Positions 26,401 through 34,390 of a stretch of DNA of 64,000 bases are shown one piece after another. Made by a program: the position numbers and the translations under genes. The notes beneath the pieces were generated by a model. It saw nothing but the letters and a program-made list of their open reading frames with translations. It was not told the DNA's origin and ran no database searches. This DNA comes from Solibacillus sp. R5-41 (GTDB lineage: Bacteria > Bacillota > Bacilli > Bacillales_A > Planococcaceae): assembly GCF_002736105.1 (NCBI RefSeq), contig NZ_CP024123.1, positions 736,001 to 800,000 of the forward strand, in the 5' to 3' direction. The stretch's first letter is position 1, and each line of letters begins with the position of its first letter.

Positions 26401-26464
26401 CTCGACGATTTTAACATTATTTATTGTACCAATAATTTATAGCCTAATTGAAAAAGAGATATGA
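23423..26464 (+). CDS. swrC: RND efflux pump, SwrC/AcrB family
   Basis: Proton-driven RND exporter of 1013 residues. Twelve membrane helices in the RND pattern (1 + large loop + 6 + large loop + 5) and the AcrB family hallmarks: SIKRPVFTIVSMIFVL start, GASPAEVNEKVTKPLE, helix 4 GIGMLVDNAIVVIENIERH with the proton-relay Asp, and VNNGIVLVDYINQK in helix 10. In Gram-positives such pumps act without an outer membrane channel; B. subtilis SwrC exports surfactin and supports swarming. No adaptor protein gene is adjacent. The symbol reflects family similarity, not a proven substrate. It is followed 29 bp later by an SDR gene, probably in one operon. Confidence 0.9.
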   Translation: MKISGFSIKRPVFTIVSMIFVLVIGAVSFFKIPVTLIPDLNPPVGVVVTNYPGASPAEVNEKVTKPLEATLATLPGIKKVQSTSLESSNLIILEFNWSTNMDKVQTDILQRLDMVPLPQDAGKPSFLKFDPAQFPIIQLALSANEEEVDVREVAESLEQELKRTEGVASVTVSGKLVEEIQVEADPDKLEANRLTQADLVQIIQASNISMPGAEISTNEGQLLTTRVISSFTSPKQIADLIISINPLTGEALKISDVATVERKEQKTNTITRANNQPAVLMSVLQESGANTASVSEVFQQELAALLKEPQYEGVEATILFDQGNYVRLAINNIGSSLIFGGIFAMLVLFLFLRGIRSPLIIGVAIPYAVIVTFVLMYFADFSLNIMTLGALALGIGMLVDNAIVVIENIERHIELGQSPRDAAFKGTKEVTMAISASTLTTVAVFVPVIFISGLIGKIFTEFALTISFSLFASLVVALTVVPMFASRLLTAKPGNLVERRQQSTLYRQFAKTLKWALQHRLIVMTITVILLVASGFSIYKTGTEFIPATDEGFVTMSVILPKSASMQSSEAVVSEIENLLREETVVDVYVSLIGGNQQSVSRGTTSQNESEISIKLVPIAEREQSIFEFIEQLEQKVEKQIGERAEVTYSLASSSGSTPHTLTFRVTDTDENRLTDTVRAIQQEIEKIETVTEVMTDLDATKEEIQIEINRDAAHQYGILPAQIAQTVNNMTRGTFTTQIIADDGEILAVYTGFGRAYNQNVDALNKMKLRTNAGVFVELQQLADIQKKAAQTAIRRSDQAAAVAFFVKYHSSESLSGISRKVDAAIEHAEVPSSTKIVNSGDRELFDSAKQDMILAIVLSVILVYLVMAAQFESFKLPFVMIFSVPLMVIGVAGALLVTNTLLGVTAIIGVLILVGIVVNNGIVLVDYINQKRQQGLALQEAIIEGAQDRIRPILMTALTTILGLIPLALGIGEGTEMNEPMAVVVIGGLLSSTILTLFIVPIIYSLIEKEI

Positions 26465-26493
26465 ACTGTTCGTTCAAAACAGGGGGAAATGAA

Positions 26494-27570
26494 ATGGGAA
26501 TTCACTTTTTAACAGGGTTTCCTGGCTTCGTCGCAACTGAATTAATTCATCAACTTTTTAAAGAAGGAATTACAAAGCAAGTTTTTGCAGTCGTTTTACC
26601 ATCGGACTTAGCAAAAGCAAAGTCGAAGGGAACATTGATTGAGGGGCAGTATGAAGGGTGTCAAATCGTCCTCTTTGAAGGGGATATTACACTTCCAAAT
26701 TTAGGTTTAGCAGACGAAGAATTGGCCATTATTAACCCGAAAATTACCTTTGTATGGCATTTAGCTGCGATTTATGATTTTGCAGTATCTCGTGAAGTCG
26801 CTTGGAAAGTAAACGTTCATGGTACGGCAAATGTGAATGATTTTGTATGTCGTTTAGAAAAATTGGAGCGTTATATGTATTTTAGTTCGGCATGCATTGC
26901 GGGTAAACGTAAAGGGGCAATTTTAGAGATGGAACTTATTCGCCCAATCGCGTTTCATAATTACTATGAGGAAACGAAATTTGAGGCAGAATTATTAGTA
27001 GACGATTTAAAACTTGAGCTTCCGATTACGATTATTCGCCCGGGCATTATTTATGGGCATTCTAAAACAGGGGTTACACAAAAATTTGATGGCATTTACT
27101 TTTTATTCAATGCAGTAGAGTATTTCAAAGGAAAAATTGTCATACCGCAATTAGGGAGTAAACATACATTACTTCAGATGGTTTCTGTCGATTATATTGC
27201 AGAGGCTAGTGTGCGACTATGTATGTTGCCTGAAGCAGCTGGAGAGACGCTTCATATTACTGGAAGTCAACCGTATACCGCAGCTCACATTTATCAAGAA
27301 ATTGCGAAAATAATGACGGGGAAAAAGACATTTGGTATATTATCATTAGGAATAGCCAAAGCCATGCTTGAACAACCGAGTATTCGTAAACTCGTACATG
27401 TAACATCGCAAACAATCGACTATTTAGATTACGAAGGGAAATTTGATACAAAAGACTTTGACAAATTAATCGCATCTTCGGAAATAACTTGTTGCGATCT
27501 AATGGAAACATTACCGGTACTCATAAAATTTTATGAAGAAAATAAGCATCTTAAAAGTTATTATGTATAA
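26494..27570 (+). CDS. NAD(P)-dependent SDR / fatty-acyl-reductase-like protein
   Basis: Extended short-chain dehydrogenase of about 358 residues. The N-terminal nucleotide loop is HFLTGFPGFVATEL (TGxxGF type), the catalytic pair is Tyr-x-x-x-Lys in NYYEETKFEAE, and the NAD_binding_4 pattern of carboxylic acid/fatty acyl reductases is suggested by FVWHLAAIYDF and VNVHGTANV. It lacks the adenylation and carrier domains of full carboxylic acid reductases. Start chosen at 26494, after GGGGGAAATG, rather than the ATG overlapping the RND stop. The tight link to the RND gene could mean that it modifies the same lipid-like molecules, which is inference. Confidence 0.78.
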   Translation: MGIHFLTGFPGFVATELIHQLFKEGITKQVFAVVLPSDLAKAKSKGTLIEGQYEGCQIVLFEGDITLPNLGLADEELAIINPKITFVWHLAAIYDFAVSREVAWKVNVHGTANVNDFVCRLEKLERYMYFSSACIAGKRKGAILEMELIRPIAFHNYYEETKFEAELLVDDLKLELPITIIRPGIIYGHSKTGVTQKFDGIYFLFNAVEYFKGKIVIPQLGSKHTLLQMVSVDYIAEASVRLCMLPEAAGETLHITGSQPYTAAHIYQEIAKIMTGKKTFGILSLGIAKAMLEQPSIRKLVHVTSQTIDYLDYEGKFDTKDFDKLIASSEITCCDLMETLPVLIKFYEENKHLKSYYV

Positions 27571-27661
27571 ATAGACTAACGACGACAATAATTTGTTGAT
27601 TTTTTTTGGATTTATCGTTAAACTATAAATATAATTGAATTGAATATCCGTTGACTTGTTG

Positions 27662-27811
27662 TCAAAGGGGAGTAGCTATATGGGAATTGGATAGAAATAT
27701 GACGAATCAAAGCATTTTCTATCATTTCAATGACCTTATTTCACATTCGTCATTACATGGTTAGGAGCCATCGGGTGTGATAGCATAAACGTGCTTAGCA
27801 AGACCTTTGCC
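27662..27811 (+). promoter_or_regulatory. Manganese riboswitch (yybP-ykoY class)
   Basis: The 5' core AAAGGGGAGTAGC at 27664-27676 and the 3' core GCTTAGCAAGACCTTTGC at 27793-27810 are both present and flank a variable stem; GGAGCC and GGGTGTGA occur between them. P1 is CAAAGG (27663) with CCTTTG (27804). This class senses Mn2+ and usually controls manganese export genes. The downstream gene is a TerC family member, as expected. Confidence 0.93.
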
Positions 27812-27841
27812 TATTTATTTAGGTAGAGGTCTTTTCTTTTT
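27800..27841 (+). terminator. Expression-platform terminator of the Mn riboswitch
   Basis: AAGACCTTTGCCTA pairs with TAGGTAGAGGTCTT, then a T-rich tail. Its left arm shares the bases of the riboswitch P1 right arm, so metal binding would favour P1 and prevent termination. Confidence 0.88.
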
Positions 27842-27922
27842 GCCGAAAACGGATTATTTTTCAACTCAATCATGGGAATTACTCAGAAAAGGGTAAACGA
27901 AAATAAAAGGGGGACATCTCTC

Positions 27923-28684
27923 ATGGAAGCAATTTTTTTAGAATATGCATGGGTCTTACTTGTACTTGTATTTTTAGAAGGTTTACTTGCTGCTGATAAT
28001 GCAGTTGTAATGGCTGTAATGGTAAAACATTTACCAAAAGAGCAGCAAAAAAAGGCACTATTTTACGGGTTATTTGGAGCATTCCTATTCCGCTTTGTTG
28101 CACTATTCCTAATTACGTTTTTAGCGAAGTATTGGGAAATTCAAGCGATAGGGGCAGCTTACTTACTGTTCATATCGATAAAGCATTTATATGATAATCA
28201 CTTTAAGAAAGAGGAATCTGTTGAAGAAGGTGTGGAAAAAAAGGGCTCTGGCTTCTGGATGACCGTTTTAAAAGTAGAGCTTGCGGATATCGCATTTGCA
28301 ATTGACTCTATGTTAGCTGCAGTAGCAATTGCCATCACGTTACCTCCTATTGGTGAGATGGAAATTGGCGGCATTAATGCAGGGCCGTTTGCTGTTATGT
28401 TCCTAGGCGGTTTCATCGGACTTGTCATTATGCGTTTTGCTGCACAAATGTTTGTGAAATTATTAAATGATTATCCGGCACTTGAAACAACCGCATTCTT
28501 AATTGTTGGATGGGTAGGGGTTAAGTTAGCGGTAATGGCTTTAGGTCACGAAAATTTAGCAATTATTGATCCACACTTCCCGCACTCTACTACTTGGAAA
28601 ATCATTTTCTGGGTCGTATTACTGAGCCTAGCAATTGGCGGATATGTTGTCAGCGTGGTTAAAAATAAAAAGCAAGCGAACTAA
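27923..28684 (+). CDS. TerC-family membrane protein, probable manganese exporter
   Basis: A 253-residue TerC/Alx family protein with about seven membrane helices. The two acidic family motifs are present: LLAADNAVVMAVMVKHLP in helix 2 (conserved Asp-Asn) and ELADIAFAIDSMLAA near the middle (conserved Asp residues). Bacterial TerC proteins under Mn riboswitch control (such as YkoY and YceF of B. subtilis) export Mn2+ and help metallate secreted proteins. The start at 27923 follows AAAGGGGGA at 27906-27914. The upstream ATG at 27872 lacks a site and would encode a hydrophilic extension. A terminator follows. Confidence 0.9.
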   Translation: MEAIFLEYAWVLLVLVFLEGLLAADNAVVMAVMVKHLPKEQQKKALFYGLFGAFLFRFVALFLITFLAKYWEIQAIGAAYLLFISIKHLYDNHFKKEESVEEGVEKKGSGFWMTVLKVELADIAFAIDSMLAAVAIAITLPPIGEMEIGGINAGPFAVMFLGGFIGLVIMRFAAQMFVKLLNDYPALETTAFLIVGWVGVKLAVMALGHENLAIIDPHFPHSTTWKIIFWVVLLSLAIGGYVVSVVKNKKQAN

Positions 28685-28703
28685 GAGAAACGGAGCTTGT
28701 TGT

Positions 28704-28746
28704 AAAGGGCGAAAATGTTGTTAATTCAACATTTTCGCCTTTAATT
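28704..28746 (+). terminator. Terminator after the terC-like gene
   Basis: AAAGGGCGAAAATGTTG pairs with CAACATTTTCGCCTTT, then a short T-rich tail. Confidence 0.9.
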
Positions 28747-28835
28747 GTTTTGAATATTTATCTAATAGATACGTAAGCTCAACACCAGAATCTGTTCTTG
28801 TAATCCATTCGTACTTGCCACATAGGCTTATCTTT

Positions 28836-28884
28836 GTACTTAGTCAGCTAAACAAGGCACACTTGATTAGAATCCATAATAGAA
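28836..28884 (+). repeat. Leader element shared with the mgtE upstream region (copy B)
   Basis: Aligns with 116-166 (see copy A). It lies about 150 bp upstream of the TrkH-type gene. The remaining part of 28747-29034 shows no other recognised signal; I looked for the cyclic-di-AMP (ydaO) riboswitch core and did not find it. Confidence 0.45.
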
Positions 28885-29034
28885 AAATTCCATCTGCAGA
28901 AGAATTTTTTTGACTTTACAAAGACAAGCATATATTTTGATAAAGACCCAATACTGAAAAGGTACTATCTTTTCTTTATTGAAAGAATTCATTATACTAA
29001 GAAAAAAAGTTCCAATTGAAAAGGAGGCTATTTA

Positions 29035-30384
29035 ATGCCTTTAAAACAGCTCGTTTCGCGTAAAATTACGCCTTTCCAAATATTGCTTACATATTACTCT
29101 ATTGCGATTTTCATTTCATTTTTACTATTGCGGATCCCAGGTGTACATTTAGAAGGGGTAGACGTCTCCTATATGGATAGTTTATTTACAGCTGTTAGTG
29201 CGGTAAGTGTAACGGGATTAACAACCGTAACTGTTGCAGAAACGTATAGTCATCTCGGATTGGCGATGATCCTTCTTATTTTACAATTTGGGGCTATCGG
29301 TATTATGTCGATTGGTACATTTATTTGGTTGCTTGTCGGGAAAAAAATCGGGATGCGTGAGCGTCAGTTAATAATGATTGACCACAATCAATATAATCTT
29401 TCTGGGGTAGTATTATTAATAAAAGAAATTGCAAAAATTTTACTATTAATTGAAGTAATTGGTGCCATTATCTTGTCAATACATTTTAAACATTATTTTG
29501 ATACATGGGAAGAAGCTATAATTAATGGGGTCTTTGCCTCTATCTCCGCTACTACCAATGGTGGATTTGATATTACAGGGATGAGCCTGCAACCATTCCA
29601 TCTCGATTATTTCGTGCAGTTTGTGACGATGATTTTAATCTTTTTAGGCGCGATTGGTTTCCCTGTATTAATAGAGGTCAAAACCTTTTTAATGAAGAGG
29701 GATCCTGCATTTCGATTTAGTTTATTTACAAAAATTACGACCTTCACGTATGGTGCATTATTTGTTATTGGTACAGTCGTTATATTCATTTTAGAGTCAT
29801 TTCAATCGTTTAAAGGTATGGTTTGGCATGAAGCGCTCTTTTCTGCGATGTATCATTCCGTGTCGACTCGATCAGCCGGCTTAACTACTTATGACGTCCG
29901 AACATTTAGTGAGGCAACAGACTTGTTTATGAGCTTGCTTATGTTTATCGGGGCATCACCGAGTTCGGTAGGTGGCGGTATAAGGACGACTACCTTTGCA
30001 ATTGTTATTTTATTTTTAATCTCTTATTCGCGAGGACAATCAAGTATTCAAATTTTTAAACGTGAAATTCATTTAATTGATGTTTTTCGTTCATTTGCGG
30101 TGTTAATTTTTGCGATATTTATGGTGCTTGGTGCCACAATGCTGTTACTTATTACCGAAAAGCATGCAACAATGACTGAAATTATTTTCGAAATTACATC
30201 CGCATTCGGAACATGTGGAATGTCACTAGGGATAACAGGGGATTTATCGACGTTTGGTAAGGTCGTTATTATGATACTAATGTTCATCGGACGTGTAGGA
30301 TTAATTTCGTTCTTATATTCCCTTGGTGGAAAAACAAACAAAAAAAATTACCATTATCCGAAAGAGCGTGTCATTATTGGGTAG
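29035..30384 (+). CDS. Potassium uptake protein, TrkH/KtrB family
   Basis: Potassium-translocating subunit of the Ktr/Trk type, 449 residues with the four-repeat M1-P-M2 architecture. The four filter regions can be seen: VTGLTT (about 62), TTNGGFD (about 180), TRSAGLT (about 283) and GTCGMSLG (about 397), each with the conserved Gly. Such channels work with a cytosolic RCK subunit (KtrA/KtrC), for which no gene is in the window. AAGGAGG at 29021-29027 supports the start. It is closer to KtrB/KtrD than to E. coli TrkH in length; I cannot separate those two. Confidence 0.88.
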   Translation: MPLKQLVSRKITPFQILLTYYSIAIFISFLLLRIPGVHLEGVDVSYMDSLFTAVSAVSVTGLTTVTVAETYSHLGLAMILLILQFGAIGIMSIGTFIWLLVGKKIGMRERQLIMIDHNQYNLSGVVLLIKEIAKILLLIEVIGAIILSIHFKHYFDTWEEAIINGVFASISATTNGGFDITGMSLQPFHLDYFVQFVTMILIFLGAIGFPVLIEVKTFLMKRDPAFRFSLFTKITTFTYGALFVIGTVVIFILESFQSFKGMVWHEALFSAMYHSVSTRSAGLTTYDVRTFSEATDLFMSLLMFIGASPSSVGGGIRTTTFAIVILFLISYSRGQSSIQIFKREIHLIDVFRSFAVLIFAIFMVLGATMLLLITEKHATMTEIIFEITSAFGTCGMSLGITGDLSTFGKVVIMILMFIGRVGLISFLYSLGGKTNKKNYHYPKERVIIG

Positions 30385-30417
30385 ATTATCCGATACAGGA
30401 AATTGTTTTACAAACAT

Positions 30418-30465
30418 AAAAAAATCCACCATTTTAACTTTTTGTTAAAGTGGTGGATTTTTCGT
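30418..30465. terminator. Bidirectional terminator after the potassium channel gene
   Basis: AAAATCCACCATTTTAAC pairs with GTTAAAGTGGTGGATTTT. A- and T-runs flank it, and it lies between convergent genes. Confidence 0.94.
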
Positions 30466-30467
30466 TA

Positions 30468-32201
30468 TTAGTTAAACGTATAAAAATATGGTGTTTGTCC
30501 ATTGCGGAAGTACGTGAACAAATAGCCTGTTTTTTTCGTTGGCTGTCCTAGTGTGTACGTTGCTAAATCAAAATGGAATGGCAAAATTAATGAGTGCTTA
30601 AATAAATCACGCTCACTGACCATCATCTCAGCAAAATCAGTGCCTACTACTGCTGGATTTTCTTTAATGCGTGTATAAACGGACTTCATTTCAACTTCTG
30701 TTAAACGATCATTCCACCACGATTTGCGCGGCTGGAATTGTTGTGCAAGTAAATAATCGTATTTCATTAAGCTAATAACAATGTTTAAATCAACATGATC
30801 GAGCGTTTGTAAAAATTCGATTAAACGGTTGAATAAATCCTCTAATTGATGACCGATACGTGACCAGCCCTTCGTTTCCCAATAAGTTCCGAAGCTTTGG
30901 AAGAAATCAAAAGGTGTTTCAAATACATGCGCCACTAGATATTCTATTGTATTGTCCATGCGATGGGCATTCCAATATTTTTCTAAAACATCTTCAGCGT
31001 GTTTAATACGGACAATATCATCAAATGTTAACACGTTGTTTGAGAATATTTCATACGGTGCAATATCAACATACGTATAACCGAATTTTTCAGCTTCAAG
31101 GCGTAAGCCAGTCCCACGTAATAGCTTTAAGAAACCGAGTTGTAGCTCTTCAGGACGCATTTTAAATACATCATTAAATGTTTTGCGGAAAGAAGCGTAA
31201 TCTTCTTCTGGTAATCCTGCAATTAAATCTAAGTGTTGATCAATTTTTCCGCCTTCTTTGACCATCGTTACAGTACGTGTTAGCTTTTCGAAATTTTGGC
31301 GACGTTTTACTAAATCATTCGTCAAATCATTCGTTGATTGAACACCAATTTCAAAACGGAAAAGCCCTTTTGGTGCATTGTCATTCAAAAATTGAATCAC
31401 TTCAGGACGCATAATATCTGCCGTAATTTCAAATTGGAAAACAACGCCTGGTTTATGCTCATCGATTAAAAATTGGAACATTTCCATTGCATAGCTGCGA
31501 CTAATATTAAATGTACGGTCAACGAATTTAATCGTTCGCGCACCATTGTCCATTAAATAACGGATGTCTTCTTTAATTTTCTCACGGTTAAAGTAGCGAA
31601 CGCCTACTTCAATAGAAGATAAGCAAAATTGACAGCTAAAAGGACAGCCTCGACTTGTTTCAATGTATTGGATTCGTTTTCCTAGATGCGGTAAATCCTC
31701 TTCAAAACGGAAAGGCGATGCCAATTCACGTAAGTCAATCTTAGGTGGTTGTGCGTGGATTTTCACTTTATTATCCACTAAATAACAAATTCCAGGAACT
31801 TCTTCTAAAGAAATTTCTTCATTAAAATAGTGTAATAATTTTTTGAAGGACAATTCACCTTCACCCATGATAATGAAATCAATTTCCGAATTCTTTCTTA
31901 ACCAATCATGTACATCGTAGGAAACTTCAGGACCTCCGAGCACAATTTTAACATTTGGTAGTACAGTTTTGAGCATTTGGATGACTTCAATGGTTTCTTT
32001 TATATTCCAAATGTAACAGCTGAATCCGATAACGTCGGGTTTCATTTGAAATAAATCTGAAACGATATTAAAGGCAGGATCCTTAATGGTATATTCAGCC
32101 AATTCACAGTCAAACTCAGGGTGGGCGCTAGCTTTTAGGCAGCGAATTGCTAAATTTGTATGGATATATTTTGCATTTAATGTACTTAAAACTATTTTCA
32201 T
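30468..32201 (-). CDS. B12-binding domain radical SAM protein
   Basis: A 577-residue protein with an N-terminal cobalamin-binding domain (about 1-140; MKIVLSTLNAKYIHTNLA, GFSCYIWN, VLGGPEVS) and a radical SAM domain with the cluster motif ETSRGCPFSCQFCLSS (Cys-x3-Cys-x2-Cys). The C-terminal 200 residues correspond to the DUF4080-type extension. Members of this group are common in Firmicutes; the reaction, perhaps a methylation or tRNA/metabolite modification, is not established. Start at 32201, after GAGGAGATAA; an extension upstream would encode a hydrophobic stretch unlike the family. Confidence 0.88.
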   Translation of the reverse strand: MKIVLSTLNAKYIHTNLAIRCLKASAHPEFDCELAEYTIKDPAFNIVSDLFQMKPDVIGFSCYIWNIKETIEVIQMLKTVLPNVKIVLGGPEVSYDVHDWLRKNSEIDFIIMGEGELSFKKLLHYFNEEISLEEVPGICYLVDNKVKIHAQPPKIDLRELASPFRFEEDLPHLGKRIQYIETSRGCPFSCQFCLSSIEVGVRYFNREKIKEDIRYLMDNGARTIKFVDRTFNISRSYAMEMFQFLIDEHKPGVVFQFEITADIMRPEVIQFLNDNAPKGLFRFEIGVQSTNDLTNDLVKRRQNFEKLTRTVTMVKEGGKIDQHLDLIAGLPEEDYASFRKTFNDVFKMRPEELQLGFLKLLRGTGLRLEAEKFGYTYVDIAPYEIFSNNVLTFDDIVRIKHAEDVLEKYWNAHRMDNTIEYLVAHVFETPFDFFQSFGTYWETKGWSRIGHQLEDLFNRLIEFLQTLDHVDLNIVISLMKYDYLLAQQFQPRKSWWNDRLTEVEMKSVYTRIKENPAVVGTDFAEMMVSERDLFKHSLILPFHFDLATYTLGQPTKKTGYLFTYFRNGQTPYFYTFN

Positions 32202-32367
32202 ATTTATTATCTCCTCTTCATATATTCTATTGTAGCAGTCAATTAATAGGCAAACAATATGATAAATTATACCCATTTTATAATGTGGATTTTTATGGAA
32301 TAATTAAAATTGGCTCATAAAATATTCTGAAAATTGAATTTTGTTAATTGTGGAGGTAATTTGAGAC

Positions 32368-33822
32368 GTGAAAACTCATTTTGATCAATTGTTAGAGGAA
32401 TTATTTCAGCAAGTGGATGAATTAGTTGTTGTTTTAAATCGTTCTAGGAAAATAGAGTTCATGAATACGAAAGCTGTAGAAGCTCTTCAGATATCGAGTG
32501 CTATATCAAGCTATTTACAACTAACAGATGAATCAATGACAGAATGGGCTCAATTTATCGAAAATTTACAGCATAATTCAAAAGCAACTTGTGTTATTAC
32601 AATCATTAATCAAGAAAAAAGAGAAGTGACAATAGAATTAGTCGGTTATTTCATTAATGACAAGCAGCTTATTTTTGGAAGATTTACATTATGTCATGTA
32701 ATGAAAACAGAACTTAAGGAAATTAACAATTTTGATAAGTTACAACATCTGATTAATTGTATTTCGAACGGGGTATTATTAACAAGTTTAAATGGCAAAA
32801 TTGCCATAGCCAATGATATGGCTCTAGAGCTTCTAAAACGCGACCTTCGACAAATTGAAAATAGAAGTCATGATTGTTTATTTGAAGATTGTAGTTACGA
32901 ATCGCACTTAATTTTTAATTATTATGATAAATTATCTAAAAAAGAAACGGCTGAGATTATTGTTAAAAAGTGTGATTCAAATGGACGCATTCGGTACATC
33001 CATTTCGAAAGTAAAATGGATGAAGTGTTAGGTATTTTACTTACTACCATTACAGACCAAAGTGAGAGAATTATGCTCTTAGAACAGGTCGAGCATCAAA
33101 AAACGTTGACGATTGTAGGACAAAATGTTGCAACAATTGCACATGAAATACGCAATCCTATGACGTCGATTCAAGGTTTCTTACAAATGATAAAAGTATA
33201 CTCTGATGAAAAAAATCATGAGTATTTCAATATTGTCGAATCTGAATTACAACGGATGGACGACTTATTAAAGGATTTATTAGATTTCTCCAAGCCTAAA
33301 AAATTCGATTTAGCCTATGTGAATTTGAAAAATATTATGCATGAAGTCATTGATATTTTGCAACCGAAAGCGATTCTATCCAATACAATTATTGAATGTG
33401 AATACGATGATATCGGAGAACCTATTATATACGGAAATGAAAATCGCCTCAAGCAAATGATGATTAATTTAGTGAAAAATGCGCTTGAATCTGTAGATAT
33501 AGGTGGGTATGTTCGAGTGTATCTTGGTTACAAATCAAAGGATTGCATCCAGCTCTCCGTTTCAGACCAGGGGCACGGGATGAGTAAAACGATGCTTGAA
33601 AATATTTTTGACCCTTTTTATACAACAAAGGAAAAAGGAACAGGATTAGGTCTGTTACTTGTGCAATCAGTGGTGGATGAGCATAGAGGGAAGGTCTCTG
33701 TTGAAAGTGAAGAGGGCAAAGGGACAATATTTATTGTTGATTTTGAACTTTCTGACAACAACTTTATAGATAACATCAGTTTATTTAATCAGTTTAATGA
33801 TTCAATGGAGAAAACTTCGTAA
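32368..33822 (+). CDS. Cytosolic PAS sensor histidine kinase (sporulation-kinase type)
   Basis: A soluble orphan kinase of 484 residues. Two PAS-like regions (about 10-110 and 125-230) lead to a HisKA domain with phospho-His in TIAHEIRNPMTSIQGF (about 259) and a HATPase_c domain with N box MINLVKNALESV, G1 DQGHGMSK and G2 KGTGLGLLLV. The layout resembles KinA-type phosphorelay kinases. No response regulator is adjacent. GTG start with GGAGGT upstream. Its HisKA block resembles that of the membrane kinase at 13517, so both may feed Spo0F; this is inference from family. Confidence 0.86.
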   Translation: MKTHFDQLLEELFQQVDELVVVLNRSRKIEFMNTKAVEALQISSAISSYLQLTDESMTEWAQFIENLQHNSKATCVITIINQEKREVTIELVGYFINDKQLIFGRFTLCHVMKTELKEINNFDKLQHLINCISNGVLLTSLNGKIAIANDMALELLKRDLRQIENRSHDCLFEDCSYESHLIFNYYDKLSKKETAEIIVKKCDSNGRIRYIHFESKMDEVLGILLTTITDQSERIMLLEQVEHQKTLTIVGQNVATIAHEIRNPMTSIQGFLQMIKVYSDEKNHEYFNIVESELQRMDDLLKDLLDFSKPKKFDLAYVNLKNIMHEVIDILQPKAILSNTIIECEYDDIGEPIIYGNENRLKQMMINLVKNALESVDIGGYVRVYLGYKSKDCIQLSVSDQGHGMSKTMLENIFDPFYTTKEKGTGLGLLLVQSVVDEHRGKVSVESEEGKGTIFIVDFELSDNNFIDNISLFNQFNDSMEKTS

Positions 33823-33846
33823 GCTGATTTTATATAAAAAGGTGTT

Positions 33847-33876
33847 TTGACAAAGGTTTCATTTCATAGCTATAAT
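33847..33876 (+). promoter_or_regulatory. Sigma-A-type promoter of the marR-like gene
   Basis: TTGACA at 33847-33852 and TATAAT at 33871-33876, separated by 18 bp, 35 bp before the start codon. Both hexamers are perfect. Confidence 0.8.
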
Positions 33877-33911
33877 AAGCATACTATATTAGAAATCGAG
33901 GAAGATTATTT

Positions 33912-34358
33912 ATGGCATCAGATGAAATTAAACAGTCCTTAAAGCTATTTATCGTGCTTTCAAGAGTTCATAAAGCAATCAATGAATCAACTAATCAGTT
34001 TATTCAAAAACATGGTGTAAATCCCACGGAGTTTGCCGTGCTGGAACTACTTTATCATAAAGGACGTCAACCACTTCAACAAATTGGTAATAAAATTTTA
34101 TTAGCGAGTGGGTCCATCACATATGTAGTGGATAAATTAGAGAAACGTGGTTATTTAGCTCGTATTTCGTGCCCGAGTGATCGTCGTGTGACATATGCAG
34201 AGATAACAGAGGCAGGGGCTGCTTTTATGGGTGAATTATTTCCAGAGCATGAACAAAAATTGCATGAATTATTAAGTGCCTTATCGAGTGATGAAAAGGC
34301 AACAGCAATCGAGCTACTCAAAAAGCTAGGCTTATCAATAAAAGACTTATCATATTAA
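33912..34358 (+). CDS. MarR-family transcriptional regulator
   Basis: A 148-residue winged-helix regulator. The MarR core is visible: GVNPTEFAVLELLYHKG (helix 2-3 start), LLASGSITYVVDKLEKRGYLAR (recognition helix and wing, split by family positions), CPSDRRVTYAEITEAG. It would bind DNA as a dimer and respond to small ligands. No oxidoreductase or efflux target is adjacent on the same strand, so its regulon is unclear. It has its own promoter and terminator. Confidence 0.9.
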   Translation: MASDEIKQSLKLFIVLSRVHKAINESTNQFIQKHGVNPTEFAVLELLYHKGRQPLQQIGNKILLASGSITYVVDKLEKRGYLARISCPSDRRVTYAEITEAGAAFMGELFPEHEQKLHELLSALSSDEKATAIELLKKLGLSIKDLSY

Positions 34359-34387
34359 AAAGGGATGGTTTTACACCATCCCTTTTT
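34357..34387. terminator. Bidirectional terminator between marR-like gene and lipoprotein gene
   Basis: AAAAAGGGATGG pairs with CCATCCCTTTTT around TTTTACA. Confidence 0.94.
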
Positions 34388-34390
34388 GAA

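Noticed and set aside
28747-29034. Cyclic-di-AMP (ydaO-yuaA) riboswitch before the TrkH-type gene
   Set aside because: Such switches are common before potassium transporters, but the conserved core is not present.
33866-33905. Similarity of the marR-like promoter region (TACTATATTAGAAATCGA) to the mgtE leader element
   Set aside because: The match is short and falls on AT-rich promoter sequence, so it is likely chance.
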